Source of the DNA: Dokdonella sp041395345
GTDB taxonomy: Bacteria > Pseudomonadota > Gammaproteobacteria > Xanthomonadales > Rhodanobacteraceae
Assembly (NCBI RefSeq): GCF_041395345.1
Contig: NZ_JAWLAR010000020.1
Location: 10,679-74,678 of the forward strand
Direction: 5' to 3'
DNA length: 64,000 nt
How positions within the stretch are numbered: position 1 is the first letter of the stretch; each line of letters begins with the position of its first letter. The translations under genes were made by a program, and so were the position numbers. Shown piece by piece: positions 1-10,149 of the stretch. A model generated the notes under the pieces. The model made no database searches and was not told the origin of the DNA. It worked only from the letters and a program-made list of their open reading frames with translations.

Positions 1-1
1 C

Positions 2-214
2 CTGGCCATCGCCCGTCGCCAATACGAAGACGGGTCGGTCGGCTACCTGCAAGTGCTGATCGAATCGCGGCTGTTCGAACAGGCACGCGTTCTCTTCATC
101 GAGGCGCGTGCCAATCGCCTTGCCGACACGGCCGCGATGTATGCCGCACTCGGCGGCGCTTACAGCGAAGAACAAGTCGGCCAGTTCCCGATCGACACAC
201 CCGCGTCACCCTGA
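2..214 (+). CDS. outer-membrane efflux protein, NodT/TolC family (C-terminal fragment)
   Basis: The 5' part lies outside the window; 70 codons remain before TGA. The fragment carries the last helical hairpin typical of TolC/OprM/NodT channels: a YEDGSVGYLQVLIE stretch, then an ARxxFIEARANRLADTAAMYAALGG-type helix. In this family these helices form part of the periplasmic tunnel and the tail ends soon afterwards, as here. The next two genes encode the adaptor and the RND pump, so this is the outer-membrane exit duct of the same tripartite exporter. Family assignment is solid; substrate cannot be told. Confidence 0.85.
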   Translation: MAIARRQYEDGSVGYLQVLIESRLFEQARVLFIEARANRLADTAAMYAALGGAYSEEQVGQFPIDTPASP

Positions 215-326
215 GGCATCGTTCATTGCCAGACATGCAACATCGAACAAAACCATTCCCGGCGTATCGGTTCGCTGCCTCCCAGGCAGCTTCCGATGCC
301 CATTCATCGAACAATGAGGACTGCGC

Positions 327-1493
327 ATGAAGACGCGCAACGAACGCAAGCCCAGCACGACCAAGCGCATGATCATCATGGTTGGAATCGTCGGCCTTCT
401 GCTTGCCGCGCTGATCGGCTGGAACATTCTTGGCAAGATCATGGGCCAGAAAGCCGCAGCCAATATGCCGGTGCCGCCGCAGACGGTGACCTCCATGAAG
501 GTGACGACCCAGTCCTGGCAGCCCGAGCAGAGCAGTGTCGGATCGCTGCGTGCCGTCCAGGGGGCGGACCTTGCCTTCGATGTCGGCGGCGTGGTGACCG
601 CGGTGAAGGCAAGATCAGGCCAGCAGGTCGAGAAGGGCCAGACGCTGATCGAACTCAATGCCGATGACATCGTCGCCGAGCGACGCCAGCTCGAAGCCAA
701 CGCCGCCTTGCTCAAACTCAATCTGGACCGGGCCCGCAAGCAGCTTTCCTACAAGGGCATCAGCCAGGCCGAAGTCGACACCGCGGAAGCCAACTACAAG
801 GCAGCCGTTGCCGGTGTCAGTCAGCAGCAGGCCTTGATCGACAAGCGCCAGTTGAGGGCGCCGTTCAGCGGCCGCATCGGCATCATCAGCCTGACGCCCG
901 GCAGCTATGTAAGAGCGGGCGATCCGGTGGTCACCCTGCAGCGACTCGATCCCGTACTCGTCGACCTGAACGTGCCGCAGGACAAGCTCGGCGAGATCAA
1001 GACGGGTCAGGCAGTGGTGCTGTCGCTGGACTCGTTTCCCGATCACCCCTTTCTCGGCGAGGTCACCGCGATCAGCCCGAAACTTGATCCTGCCACGCGC
1101 AATGCCCAGGTCGAAGCCAGCGTACCCAACCCGGAGGAATTGCTTAAGCCCGGCATGTTCGCGAGAGTCGCCGTGCAGGTCGGCGAGCAGAAATCCTATC
1201 TGACCCTGCCGCAGTCGGCGATTACCTTCAATCCGTATGGCGAAACCGTTTTCCTGGTCAAGCCATCGACCGGCAAGGGCGCGGACGGCAAGTCCAACCT
1301 GCCGTCCGCGCAGTCGGTGTTCGTCACGACCGGAGCCAAGCGTGGCGATCAGATCAGCGTGCTCAGTGGCATCAAGGAAGGCGATGAAGTCGTTACCAGC
1401 GGGCAGCTGAAGATCAAGAACGGAACGCCATTGATCATCGACAACAGCAGCATGCCGCCCGACGACGCAGACCCGACTCCCCAAGAAAAGTGA
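327..1493 (+). CDS. RND efflux periplasmic adaptor (membrane fusion protein)
   Basis: A 388-residue HlyD/MexH-type adaptor that would bridge the RND pump to the outer-membrane channel. After a basic N-terminus there is one membrane segment (about residues 15-35), so it is anchored rather than lipidated. The lipoyl domain is split: first half about 80-112 (RSGQQVEKGQTLIEL), second half about 174-207 (RAPFSGRIGIISLTPGSYV), separated by an alpha-hairpin at 113-173. A beta-barrel and a membrane-proximal domain follow. A GAGG site precedes the ATG. It sits 112 bases after the channel gene and 89 before the pump gene, in the usual order of such operons. No local regulator is visible in the window. 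Confidence 0.93.
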   Translation: MKTRNERKPSTTKRMIIMVGIVGLLLAALIGWNILGKIMGQKAAANMPVPPQTVTSMKVTTQSWQPEQSSVGSLRAVQGADLAFDVGGVVTAVKARSGQQVEKGQTLIELNADDIVAERRQLEANAALLKLNLDRARKQLSYKGISQAEVDTAEANYKAAVAGVSQQQALIDKRQLRAPFSGRIGIISLTPGSYVRAGDPVVTLQRLDPVLVDLNVPQDKLGEIKTGQAVVLSLDSFPDHPFLGEVTAISPKLDPATRNAQVEASVPNPEELLKPGMFARVAVQVGEQKSYLTLPQSAITFNPYGETVFLVKPSTGKGADGKSNLPSAQSVFVTTGAKRGDQISVLSGIKEGDEVVTSGQLKIKNGTPLIIDNSSMPPDDADPTPQEK

Positions 1494-1582
1494 TCGAGCG
1501 GCACCGGCATTCGAACATGATCGTTTCAATGCCTGTCCTCAGTGCAGCTCGCGTCCGGTCCTCGCAAACATAGCGAACATCC

Positions 1583-4500
1583 ATGAAATTCACTGACACC
1601 TTCATCAACAAACCGGTTTGGGCCATCGTCGTCAGCCTGATCATTCTTGTGCTCGGCCTGCGCTCGGTCATCGACATGAGCGTGCGCCAGTTTCCGAAGA
1701 CCGAGAATGCCGTGGTTACCGTGACTACGGTCTACTACGGTGCCGATGCACAAACCGTCGCAGGCTTCATCACCCAGCCGCTGGAATCAGCGATTGCCCA
1801 GGCACAGGGCATCGACTATCTGTCGTCATCGAGCCAGAGCGGCGTGTCTTCGATCACAGCCACGCTCAAGCTCAACTACGACTCCAACCGTGCACTCACC
1901 GAAATCCAGACACAGATCAGTGCGGTGACCAATCAGTTGCCGCCGCAGGCCCAGCAGCCGGTGATCACGGTGCAGGTGGGCCAGACCACCTCGGCGATGT
2001 ATATCGGCTTCTACAGCGAGACTCTTCCGACCAACAACATCACTGACTACGTGCTGCGCGTGGTCAAGCCGCAACTCGATTCGCTCGAAGGCGTGCAGGA
2101 AGCACAGCTGATCGGTGGCCGCCAGTTCGCCCTGCGAGCGTGGCTGGACCCGGTGCGCATGGCAGCCCAGGGCGTGACGGCCGCTGATGTGTCGCAGGCC
2201 CTGAATGCCAACAACTATCTTGCTGCCGTTGGCGCGACCAAGGGCAATTCGGTCACGGTGCCGTTGACCGCCGCCACCGATCTGCATTCGGTGGACGAGT
2301 TCCGCAAGCTTGCGGTGAGATCGCAGGATGGCGCAGTCGTGCGCCTGGAAGATGTCGCCAATGTCGTGCTGGGTGCCGAGGACTACAACTCCTTCGTCGC
2401 CATCAACGGCAAGCAGTCGGTGTTCATCGGAATCAACGCCGCGCCGGACGCCAACGTGCTGGATGTCGCCGAGCGTGTTCGCAATGTATTCCCGGAGATC
2501 GAGGCGCAGCTGCCGACCGGCCTGGAAGGAAAGATCGCCTACGACGCCACCGACTTCATCACCACCTCGATCGACGAAGTCATTACGACCCTGGTCGAAG
2601 CGCTGGTGATCGTGACTCTGGTGATCTTCCTGTTCATGGGCAGTATCCGCGCCGTGATGATCCCGGTCATCGCGATGCCCTTGTCGCTGATCGGCGCTTT
2701 CTTCGTGATGCTCGTGCTTGGCTACACGATCAACCTGATTACTCTGCTTGCGTTGGTGCTTTCCATTGGTCTGGTCGTTGACGACGCCATCATTGTGGTC
2801 GAGAACGTGGACCGCCATATCACCGAGGAAGGCAAGACACCGCTGCAGGCAGCCCTTGTCGCCGCGCGCGAGCTGACCGGTCCCATCTTCGCGATGACGA
2901 TTGTACTGATAGCAGTGTACGTGCCGATCGGATTCCAGGGCGGCCTGACCGGTGCGCTGTTCACCGAGTTCGCCTTTACGCTCGCTGGCGCCGTCACGGT
3001 CTCGGCCATCATCGCTCTGTGCCTGAGCCCGATGATGTGTTCGCGCTTCCTCAGGCCGACCCATGAGGGCAGCCGCCTGGTCGCCTTCATCGATCGCCAG
3101 TTCGATCGCCTACACTCGAGCTACCAGCGTCGTCTGCACGGTACGCTCGATACCTGGATCGTGATGGTTGTCATGGGCGGGATGATCTTTGCCGGTACCG
3201 TGTTTCTGTTCATGAACTCGCAGTCCGAGCTGGCCCCGCAGGAAGACCAGGGAATCGTCATCGGCGTTGCCACGGCCGCTCCCAATACGGCGCCGGCCGA
3301 GATCAAGAAGGTGATGGCGCAGATGCAGGAGATCACCGCGAGCATCCCCGAGGTCAAGCAGACCTTCCAGTTCACCGGATTTGCCGGTCCGACTTCGGTG
3401 TTGACCGGTGCCAAGCTGGTGCCGTGGAGCGAGCGCTCGCGCGGCGCGCAAGAAATTCAGCAGGAGCTGCAACAGAAATGGGGCGCAATGGCGTCGACCA
3501 ATGCCTTCGCATTCCAGTTTCCGTCATTGCCGGGTGCGCAGGGCCAGCCGGTCGAGGTCGTAATGTCGACTACCGAACCGTTCGAGAATCTTTACGAGGT
3601 ATCGAAAAACGTCCTCGACAAGCTCAAGAGCAGCGGCAAGTTCTGGTTTGTCGATATGGACCTGAAGATCGACAAGCCGCAGGCCACGCTCGAAGTGGAC
3701 CGCGACATGGTCACTGCGCTGGGCCTGACCCAGGCCGACGTAGGCTCCTCACTCGGTGCAGCGCTGGGCGGCGGCTACGTCAACTACTTCTCGATTGGCG
3801 GGCGCTCCTATCGCGTCATTCCGCAGGTGCTGCAAAAGGACCGGCTCAATCCCGACCAGGTGCTGGACTATTACATTCGCGCGGCCGATGGCTCGCTGGT
3901 CCAGGCATCGACCGTTGCCAGCATCAAGGACACGGTTGTGCCGCAGTCCCTGACCCGATTCCAACAGCTCAACTCGGTCACGTTCTCCGGTGTTCCCTCG
4001 GTCACCCAGGGTGAAGGTATCGAACTGGTCCGCAACACCATTCGCGAGATCGCGCCTTCGGGTTACCAGGTGGACTACAGCGGCCAGGCGCGCCAGTACA
4101 TGGCCGAAACCGGTGGATTCGCACTGACCCTGCTGTTCGCCGTGATCATCGTCTACCTGGCCCTGGCCGCGCAGTTCAACAGCTTGCGTGATCCGATCGT
4201 GATCCTCGTGTCGGTGCCGATGGCCATGTTCGGAGCGATGATCTTCATCAATCTGCTGCCGGGTTTCGTCGGCATGGGCGCTCTCTCGCATCGCTGGGCG
4301 ACTTCGCTCAACATCTACACTCAGGTCGGTCTGGTTACGCTGATGGGCCTGATCTCAAAGCATGGCATTCTCATTGTCGAATTCGCCAATGAGCTGCAGC
4401 GCGCCGGCAAGACCAAACGCGAGGCCATCGAGCAGGCCGCGGCAACGCGGTTGCGCCCGATCCTGATGACCACGGCCGCGATGGTGCTCGGCGTGATGCC

Positions 4501-4699
4501 TCTGGTGATTGCGACCGGCGCCGGGGCCGCTGGTCGATTCAACATGGGCCTGGTCATTACCACGGGCCTGACCATCGGCACACTGTTCACCCTGTTCGTG
4601 GTGCCGGCCTTCTATCTGTTGCTGGCTCAGGATCACCATGGCGAGTCGGTCAAGCGGCTGGAGGACGATGCACCCGCAGCGCAGCCTGCGGCCCACTGA
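1583..4699 (+). CDS. multidrug efflux RND permease (HAE1 family, MexI/MdtB-like)
   Basis: A 1038-residue inner-membrane proton-driven exporter, full length for the AcrB family, with the usual two repeats of one plus five membrane helices around large periplasmic loops. The proton-relay residues are visible: the TM4 motif GLVVDDAIIVVENV gives D400 and D401 (equivalent to AcrB D407/D408), and the TM10 motif SKHGILIVEFAN gives K926 (AcrB K940). It completes the operon with the adaptor and the outer-membrane channel. Drug efflux is the family norm; the actual substrate is unknown. A GC-rich hairpin follows the stop codon. Confidence 0.95.
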   Translation: MKFTDTFINKPVWAIVVSLIILVLGLRSVIDMSVRQFPKTENAVVTVTTVYYGADAQTVAGFITQPLESAIAQAQGIDYLSSSSQSGVSSITATLKLNYDSNRALTEIQTQISAVTNQLPPQAQQPVITVQVGQTTSAMYIGFYSETLPTNNITDYVLRVVKPQLDSLEGVQEAQLIGGRQFALRAWLDPVRMAAQGVTAADVSQALNANNYLAAVGATKGNSVTVPLTAATDLHSVDEFRKLAVRSQDGAVVRLEDVANVVLGAEDYNSFVAINGKQSVFIGINAAPDANVLDVAERVRNVFPEIEAQLPTGLEGKIAYDATDFITTSIDEVITTLVEALVIVTLVIFLFMGSIRAVMIPVIAMPLSLIGAFFVMLVLGYTINLITLLALVLSIGLVVDDAIIVVENVDRHITEEGKTPLQAALVAARELTGPIFAMTIVLIAVYVPIGFQGGLTGALFTEFAFTLAGAVTVSAIIALCLSPMMCSRFLRPTHEGSRLVAFIDRQFDRLHSSYQRRLHGTLDTWIVMVVMGGMIFAGTVFLFMNSQSELAPQEDQGIVIGVATAAPNTAPAEIKKVMAQMQEITASIPEVKQTFQFTGFAGPTSVLTGAKLVPWSERSRGAQEIQQELQQKWGAMASTNAFAFQFPSLPGAQGQPVEVVMSTTEPFENLYEVSKNVLDKLKSSGKFWFVDMDLKIDKPQATLEVDRDMVTALGLTQADVGSSLGAALGGGYVNYFSIGGRSYRVIPQVLQKDRLNPDQVLDYYIRAADGSLVQASTVASIKDTVVPQSLTRFQQLNSVTFSGVPSVTQGEGIELVRNTIREIAPSGYQVDYSGQARQYMAETGGFALTLLFAVIIVYLALAAQFNSLRDPIVILVSVPMAMFGAMIFINLLPGFVGMGALSHRWATSLNIYTQVGLVTLMGLISKHGILIVEFANELQRAGKTKREAIEQAAATRLRPILMTTAAMVLGVMPLVIATGAGAAGRFNMGLVITTGLTIGTLFTLFVVPAFYLLLAQDHHGESVKRLEDDAPAAQPAAH

Positions 4700-4702
4700 A
4701 TC

Positions 4703-4729
4703 GGGACACGGCCGCGCACGGCCGGTCCC
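4703..4729 (+). terminator. hairpin after the RND operon
   Basis: GGGAC and CGGCCG pair with CGGCCG and GTCCC around a CGCA loop, starting 3 bases after the permease stop codon. There is no U-run, so termination is possible but not assured. Confidence 0.4.
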
Positions 4730-4759
4730 TGCATGCACAATCGGATGCACGCGCCCCGG

Positions 4760-4765
4760 TAGAAT
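4760..4765 (+). promoter_or_regulatory. possible -10 box of a leaderless queF transcript
   Basis: TAGAAT lies 6 bases before the queF ATG and no Shine-Dalgarno sequence is seen, so a transcript starting at or next to the ATG is possible. No convincing -35 box was found. Confidence 0.3.
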
Positions 4766-4771
4766 GCGCAG

Positions 4772-5599
4772 ATGAATCCGAACGTCCACGATTCGCCGCT
4801 GGGAAAGACGGCAGCCGGCAGTGCCGTCTACGACCCGGCTCTGCTGTTTCCGATTCCGCGTGCAGGCGGTCGCGAGGCGCTGGGCATCGGCAATGTGCTG
4901 CCCTTCGACGGCGTCGATTTCTGGAATGCCTATGAGCTGTCCTGGCTCGACGCACGCGGCAAGCCCTGCGTGGCGATCGGCGAGCTGCGCGTGCCCTGCA
5001 CTACGCCGAACCTGATCGAATCGAAGTCGCTCAAGCTCTATTTCAACAGTTTCAACCAGCATCGTTGCGATTCGCCGGAGAAATTCCGCCAGACCCTTGC
5101 TCGCGACCTGTCGGCTGCCGCGGGCGCCGCCGTGGGTGTGCGACTGCAAGATCCGGATACAGTCGAGAGCGGAATGCTGCGCTCGCTGGGCGGTGAATGC
5201 ATCGATGCGCTGGAGATCAGCGTCGATAACTACGGGCCGCCGAACGCCGGCTACCTGACGACCGGCGAAACACAAACCGAAGAGATCCTGGTGTCGCATC
5301 TGCTCAAGTCCAATTGTCCGGTGACGGGCCAGCCCGACTGGGCCAGCGTGCAGATTGCCTATGCCGGCGCGAAAATGGATCGCGAGGGCTTGCTGCGCTA
5401 TCTGGTTTCCTTCCGCAACCACGACGACTTTCATGAACAGTGTGTCGAGCGGATGTTCGTTGATCTGCTGGAACGCTGCAGGCCGCAATGGCTGACGGTC
5501 CAGGCCCGCTACACGCGACGCGGCGGCATCGACATCAACCCCTGGCGCAGCAATCGAAAGAACGCCACGGCCGACAATCCGCGCCAGCCACGCCAGTAG
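4772..5599 (+). CDS. queF: NADPH-dependent 7-cyano-7-deazaguanine reductase
   Basis: A 275-residue cytoplasmic enzyme that reduces preQ0 to preQ1 with two NADPH, the last free-base step of queuosine biosynthesis. Its length matches the long two-half QueF class (E. coli about 280), not the short Bacillus form. The signature ESKSLK is at residues 83-88 and the nucleophilic cysteine lies in CPVTGQPDW (C182), where family members form the thioimide with substrate. The C-terminal half retains a core resembling GTP cyclohydrolase I (RGGIDINPWRS). It is monocistronic, between the efflux operon and the LysM gene. Confidence 0.96.
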   Translation: MNPNVHDSPLGKTAAGSAVYDPALLFPIPRAGGREALGIGNVLPFDGVDFWNAYELSWLDARGKPCVAIGELRVPCTTPNLIESKSLKLYFNSFNQHRCDSPEKFRQTLARDLSAAAGAAVGVRLQDPDTVESGMLRSLGGECIDALEISVDNYGPPNAGYLTTGETQTEEILVSHLLKSNCPVTGQPDWASVQIAYAGAKMDREGLLRYLVSFRNHDDFHEQCVERMFVDLLERCRPQWLTVQARYTRRGGIDINPWRSNRKNATADNPRQPRQ

Positions 5600-5723
5600 G
5601 GCCATCCGGACGCGCAGTTGAACACGGCGTAACTACTGTTCACATCCGGCCGCCGGAAAAACGTTTTCTTAACGCGACTCCGGTGTACCTTGGGCGCCTG
5701 TTTCGCCCCGGAGATGACCCACG

Positions 5724-6041
5724 ATGTCCAATGACCCCAAGAAGCCGGACTTTTCCAATGTGAAAAGCGGCAGCGAATCAACCGCCAAGCCGGCCCCGGA
5801 AAAACCCGATTTCGGCAATGTCAGCAGCGGCGTGGCCTCGACCGCGCCCGTCATTGAATCGGCCAGCACGGTGCAGACCTATACGGTCACACGCGGCGAC
5901 ACACTGTCCGGGATTGCCAAGAAGTTCTACGGCAAGGCCAGCCAGTGGCGCGTGATCTACGAAGCCAATACCGACCGCATCAGCAATCCCGACCTGATCC
6001 AGATTGGACAGGTGCTCAAGATTCCAGTTGCCAAACCCTGA
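5724..6041 (+). CDS. small LysM-domain protein
   Basis: A 105-residue protein with one C-terminal LysM domain (about 51-102: YTVTRGDTLSGIAKKFYG, then IYEANTDRISNPDLIQIGQVLKIP). LysM binds glycan chains in many proteins, but E. coli Kbp (YgaU) uses a similar domain in a cytoplasmic potassium-binding protein. This one has no signal peptide and no BON domain. The N-terminal 50 residues are a low-complexity linker holding two copies of a KPDFxNVxSG motif. GGAG lies upstream of the ATG. The lipoprotein gene follows after 16 bases, so the two are probably co-transcribed. Confidence 0.85.
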   Translation: MSNDPKKPDFSNVKSGSESTAKPAPEKPDFGNVSSGVASTAPVIESASTVQTYTVTRGDTLSGIAKKFYGKASQWRVIYEANTDRISNPDLIQIGQVLKIPVAKP

Positions 6042-6057
6042 TCAAGGAGATCACACC

Positions 6058-6549
6058 ATGAAAATCACACCCTTTGCGCCTGCACTTCTGGTCCTGGGCA
6101 TCGCCGTTGGCTTGTCCGCCTGTGGCAAGAAGGAAGAAGCCCCCGCACCGGTTGTCGCGCCGGCGCCAGCCCCCGCTGTCGAAACCGCGCCGCCGCCGGC
6201 TCCGGTTGCTGAAGCGGTCACTTTTTCCAGGCTTTCACTTGGCAATGCCGTCGATGCAAACCAGGCGGTGACCGCTCCCGCCACGACCTTTGCGCCCACC
6301 GACACCGTCTACGCGGCCGTCGAGACCACGGGTGCGGCACCGAACGCCGCCATTGTGGCGCGCTGGACCTACAGTGACGGCCAGCTCGTTGATGAAACCA
6401 GCCAGTCGATCGCACCCGATGGTGCGGCCACGACGACCTTCCATATCGCCAAGCCGGACGGTTTTCCGGAAGGCAGCTACAAGGTCGACATCATGATCGA
6501 CGGCGCTCCGGTTGCCAGCCAGAGCTTCGAAGTCAAGGCTCCCATGTAA
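6058..6549 (+). CDS. small lipoprotein, function unknown
   Basis: A 163-residue protein with a type II signal peptide: hydrophobic core at 6-18, lipobox LSAC with the lipidated cysteine at 22. A short charged patch and a Pro/Ala-rich linker (about 28-55) follow, then a domain of about 105 residues predicted to be mostly beta (YAAVETTGAAPNAAIVARW, KVDIMIDGAPVASQSFEV), like an immunoglobulin-fold accessory domain. The ATG at 6058 was chosen over an upstream in-frame start because AAGGAGA lies just before it and the signal peptide starts there. It sits directly after the LysM gene; a strong terminator follows. No known family recognised. Confidence 0.8.
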   Translation: MKITPFAPALLVLGIAVGLSACGKKEEAPAPVVAPAPAPAVETAPPPAPVAEAVTFSRLSLGNAVDANQAVTAPATTFAPTDTVYAAVETTGAAPNAAIVARWTYSDGQLVDETSQSIAPDGAATTTFHIAKPDGFPEGSYKVDIMIDGAPVASQSFEVKAPM

Positions 6550-6574
6550 GCTTGCGACGCCAGCAACAAGACCG

Positions 6575-6611
6575 AACGAGGCGCGGAAAGATCCGCGCCT
6601 CGTTTGCTTTG
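6575..6611 (+). terminator. intrinsic terminator after the lipoprotein gene
   Basis: A perfect 12-bp stem (AACGAGGCGCGG / CCGCGCCTCGTT) with a 6-base loop, followed by TTGCTTT. It ends the LysM-lipoprotein unit and separates it from icd. Confidence 0.8.
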
Positions 6612-6735
6612 GATCAAGGCAACGCCGATCAAGTGGCGCCATCGGCACAATCCGGCGACAATAGCCGGCCCAGCGCGCAGTACTTGCACCTCCAGGCGGG
6701 TCCGCGGCGCTCCCCGATCATCTACGGAGACTTTC

Positions 6736-7995
<1,260 letters not shown>

Positions 7996-8004
7996 CTTGG
8001 TGAC

Positions 8005-8081
8005 GGGGTTCGGGGTTCGGGATTCGGGATTCGGGAATAGGGAATAGGGAATAGGGAATAGGGAATAGGGAATAGGGATTC
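8005..8081 (+). repeat. tandem heptamer array (GGGAATA/GGGATTC)
   Basis: Eleven consecutive 7-base units: two GGGGTTC, two GGGATTC, six GGGAATA and one GGGATTC. It starts 10 bases after the icd stop codon. Arrays of this type are frequent in Lysobacterales intergenic DNA (general recollection). Confidence 0.9.
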
Positions 8082-8137
8082 GGGATGAACAGCCATGCGG
8101 CTGTTCAAAGCCGGGAATGGGGAAACGTTGAATGGCC

Positions 8138-8165
8138 CGTCATTCCAGCCTGCGCCGGGATGACG
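8138..8165. repeat. REP-like imperfect palindrome
   Basis: CGTCATTCC faces GGGATGACG across a GC-rich loop, a typical short extragenic palindrome core. It lies inside the icd-aceK gap. Confidence 0.6.
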
Positions 8166-8287
8166 AGCAGAGACAAATTCAGGCTTGCCCCGGGATTTGG
8201 TGGGGATGCGGCAGAATCGATTTGAGAGCTCGCATGGAGAATTCGGAGTGATCGAAAATCCGCGAACCGCTTCGAGGCTGCTCTTGC

Positions 8288-8315
8288 CAATCCCGAATCT
8301 CGACTCCCGACTCCC
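8288..8315 (-). repeat. inverted copy of the heptamer array
   Basis: Four heptamers on the minus strand (GGGAGTC, GGGAGTC, GAGATTC, GGGATTG), in opposite orientation to the array at 8005. It ends 12 bases before the aceK start codon. Confidence 0.75.
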
Positions 8316-8327
8316 GGCCGTCCCAAC

Positions 8328-10055
8328 GTGACGGCCACCATCCAGCAGCGCGCGGCGGCGTTGATCCTCGACGCCTTTCTCGACTACAACGCGCGCTTTT
8401 CCGATATCACGCGTCGTGCGAAGCGGCGCTTCGAGCGACGCGACTGGAAGTACGTGCGTGTCGACGCGGCGGCGCGTATCGATCTTTACGATGTCTGTGT
8501 TCGCGAAACCCTCGGCCGGCTTGAACTGCTGCTCGAAGAGCGCGTGCGTTCCCGCCAGGTATGGTCGGCGACGCGCGACGAGTTGCAGATCCTGATTGAG
8601 CCGCTGCTCGATCGCGAATTTCCGAAAACCTTCTACAACTCCTTGTCGCGCCGCTTCTTCCATACCAATGGCGTGGCCGCAGACATCGAGTTCCTGGCGC
8701 TCGACAGCGAGCCGACGGCGGGCATAGACGATGCGGCCGATCTGCACCGCTACTCGGTCAGCGACGGACTGACCGCAGTCTGCGAACGCATCCTGGCCGA
8801 CTACCCGTTCGCCAACGGCTATGCCGACATCGGCAGTTGCATCCGTTCGATCTCGCGCACGCTGGGCAAGCGCATGCGTGAACGCGGCGTCGAGCGCCCG
8901 CATGCCATCGAGCTGATCAAGACGGCCTTCTTTCGCGAGCGCCGCGCCTATCTGGTCGGTCGTGCGTTGACTGGGCACGAACAAGTGCCCGTGGTGATCG
9001 CTTTGGTCAGTGACGCCGATGGCGTGCGTGCCGATGCGGTGATCACCGAAGTGGACCAGGTCTCGCTGCTTTTCAGCTTCACCCGCAGCTATTTCCATGT
9101 CGACCTGCCCACCGTGGCGGATATCGTGGTCTTTCTTGGCGGGCTGTTGCCACACAAGCCCATCGAGGAGCTCTACACCGTGCTGGGTCGCGCCAAGCAG
9201 GGCAAGACCGAGCGCTACCGCCATCTGTTCCGTCATCTTTCCATGCATGCGGATGAGCGCCTGGTTCGCGCCGACGGCGAACGTGGCATGGTCATGGCCG
9301 TGTTCACGCCGCGCGACTACCCGCTGGTATTCAAGGTGATTCGTGACCAGTTCGCCTATCCGAAAGACATCGCGCGGCGTCAGGTCGAGGAGAAGTACCG
9401 GCTCGTGTTTCGTTACGATCGCATCGGCCGGCTGGTCGATGCGCAGGAGTTCCGCCACCTGCGCTTTCCGCAGCGCCAGTTCGAGGAAAGCATGCTCGAG
9501 GAATTGCTGGGTCAGTGCGCCGAGACCGTGTCGCTCGATGGCGAGCATGTGCTGGTCCGGCATTGCTACGTCGAACGACGCCTGCGCCCGATGAACCTGT
9601 TCGTGCGGGAAGCGGAGCCGGAGGCTGCGCTGCAGGCCATGCTCGACTACGGGCAGTCCATCAAGGATATGGCTCGCAGCAATATCTTTCCGGGCGACCT
9701 GCTGCTGAAGAACTTCGGCATTACTCGCGGCGGGCGTGCCATCTTCTACGACTACGACGAGTTGTGCCTGCTGGATGCCTGCACGTTCCGGCATATTCCG
9801 GAAGCCCGGGAAGAAGACGAGACCCGCCCGCTGGAAGAGTGGCTCACCGTGCGCGAAGGCGATGTCTTCCCGGAGATGTTCCCGCGCTTTCTCGGCGTGC
9901 CGGCGCACCTGCGTCTGGCCCTGATCGAACGTCACGGTGAGATCTTCGACGCGGACTGGTGGCGTGGCGTGCAGGAAGGCCTGGCACGCGGCGACTACAG
10001 CGACATTCCGCCCTATCCGCAATCTTCCCGTCTCAAGGCAACACGACTGAAGTGA
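8328..10055 (+). CDS. aceK: isocitrate dehydrogenase kinase/phosphatase
   Basis: A 575-residue AceK, matching E. coli (578). It phosphorylates and dephosphorylates Icd, inactivating it on acetate so that isocitrate can enter the glyoxylate shunt. The C-terminal half shows the kinase-like core: YPLVFKVIRDQF (ATP-binding lysine region), a VERRLRPMNLF hinge, then GDLLLKNFGITRGG and AIFYDYDELCLL with the catalytic and metal-binding acids. Translation starts at GTG; no Shine-Dalgarno is obvious because a heptamer repeat occupies the upstream DNA. In E. coli aceK follows aceBA; here it follows its substrate gene icd and no aceA or aceB is in the window. Confidence 0.95.
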   Translation: MTATIQQRAAALILDAFLDYNARFSDITRRAKRRFERRDWKYVRVDAAARIDLYDVCVRETLGRLELLLEERVRSRQVWSATRDELQILIEPLLDREFPKTFYNSLSRRFFHTNGVAADIEFLALDSEPTAGIDDAADLHRYSVSDGLTAVCERILADYPFANGYADIGSCIRSISRTLGKRMRERGVERPHAIELIKTAFFRERRAYLVGRALTGHEQVPVVIALVSDADGVRADAVITEVDQVSLLFSFTRSYFHVDLPTVADIVVFLGGLLPHKPIEELYTVLGRAKQGKTERYRHLFRHLSMHADERLVRADGERGMVMAVFTPRDYPLVFKVIRDQFAYPKDIARRQVEEKYRLVFRYDRIGRLVDAQEFRHLRFPQRQFEESMLEELLGQCAETVSLDGEHVLVRHCYVERRLRPMNLFVREAEPEAALQAMLDYGQSIKDMARSNIFPGDLLLKNFGITRGGRAIFYDYDELCLLDACTFRHIPEAREEDETRPLEEWLTVREGDVFPEMFPRFLGVPAHLRLALIERHGEIFDADWWRGVQEGLARGDYSDIPPYPQSSRLKATRLK

Positions 10056-10106
10056 GCGGATCGTGGCGGCAGCTGCCGGGGGAAACCGGCAGGCCTGAAA
10101 CGAAAC

Positions 10107-10125
10107 GGGCCCGCAAGGCGGGCCC
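10107..10125. terminator. hairpin between convergent aceK and the DUF1328 gene
   Basis: GGGCCCGC-AA-GGCGGGCCC, an 8-bp GC stem. On the minus strand it is followed by GTTTCGTTTC, so it mainly serves the DUF1328 gene; it may also stop aceK transcription. Confidence 0.6.
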
Positions 10126-10149
10126 AATTCAGGTCATGCTGTTTCGCAA

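Larger units (their letters stand above)
7996..8327. other. icd-aceK intergenic region, repeat-filled
   Basis: 332 bases without a gene. The left end holds the heptamer array, the middle a REP-like palindrome and the right end an inverted heptamer array. I see no clear promoter or ribosome binding site for aceK. Confidence 0.7.

Noticed and set aside
8005..8081. CRISPR-like array
   Set aside because: Units are contiguous 7-mers without spacers; a simple tandem repeat.
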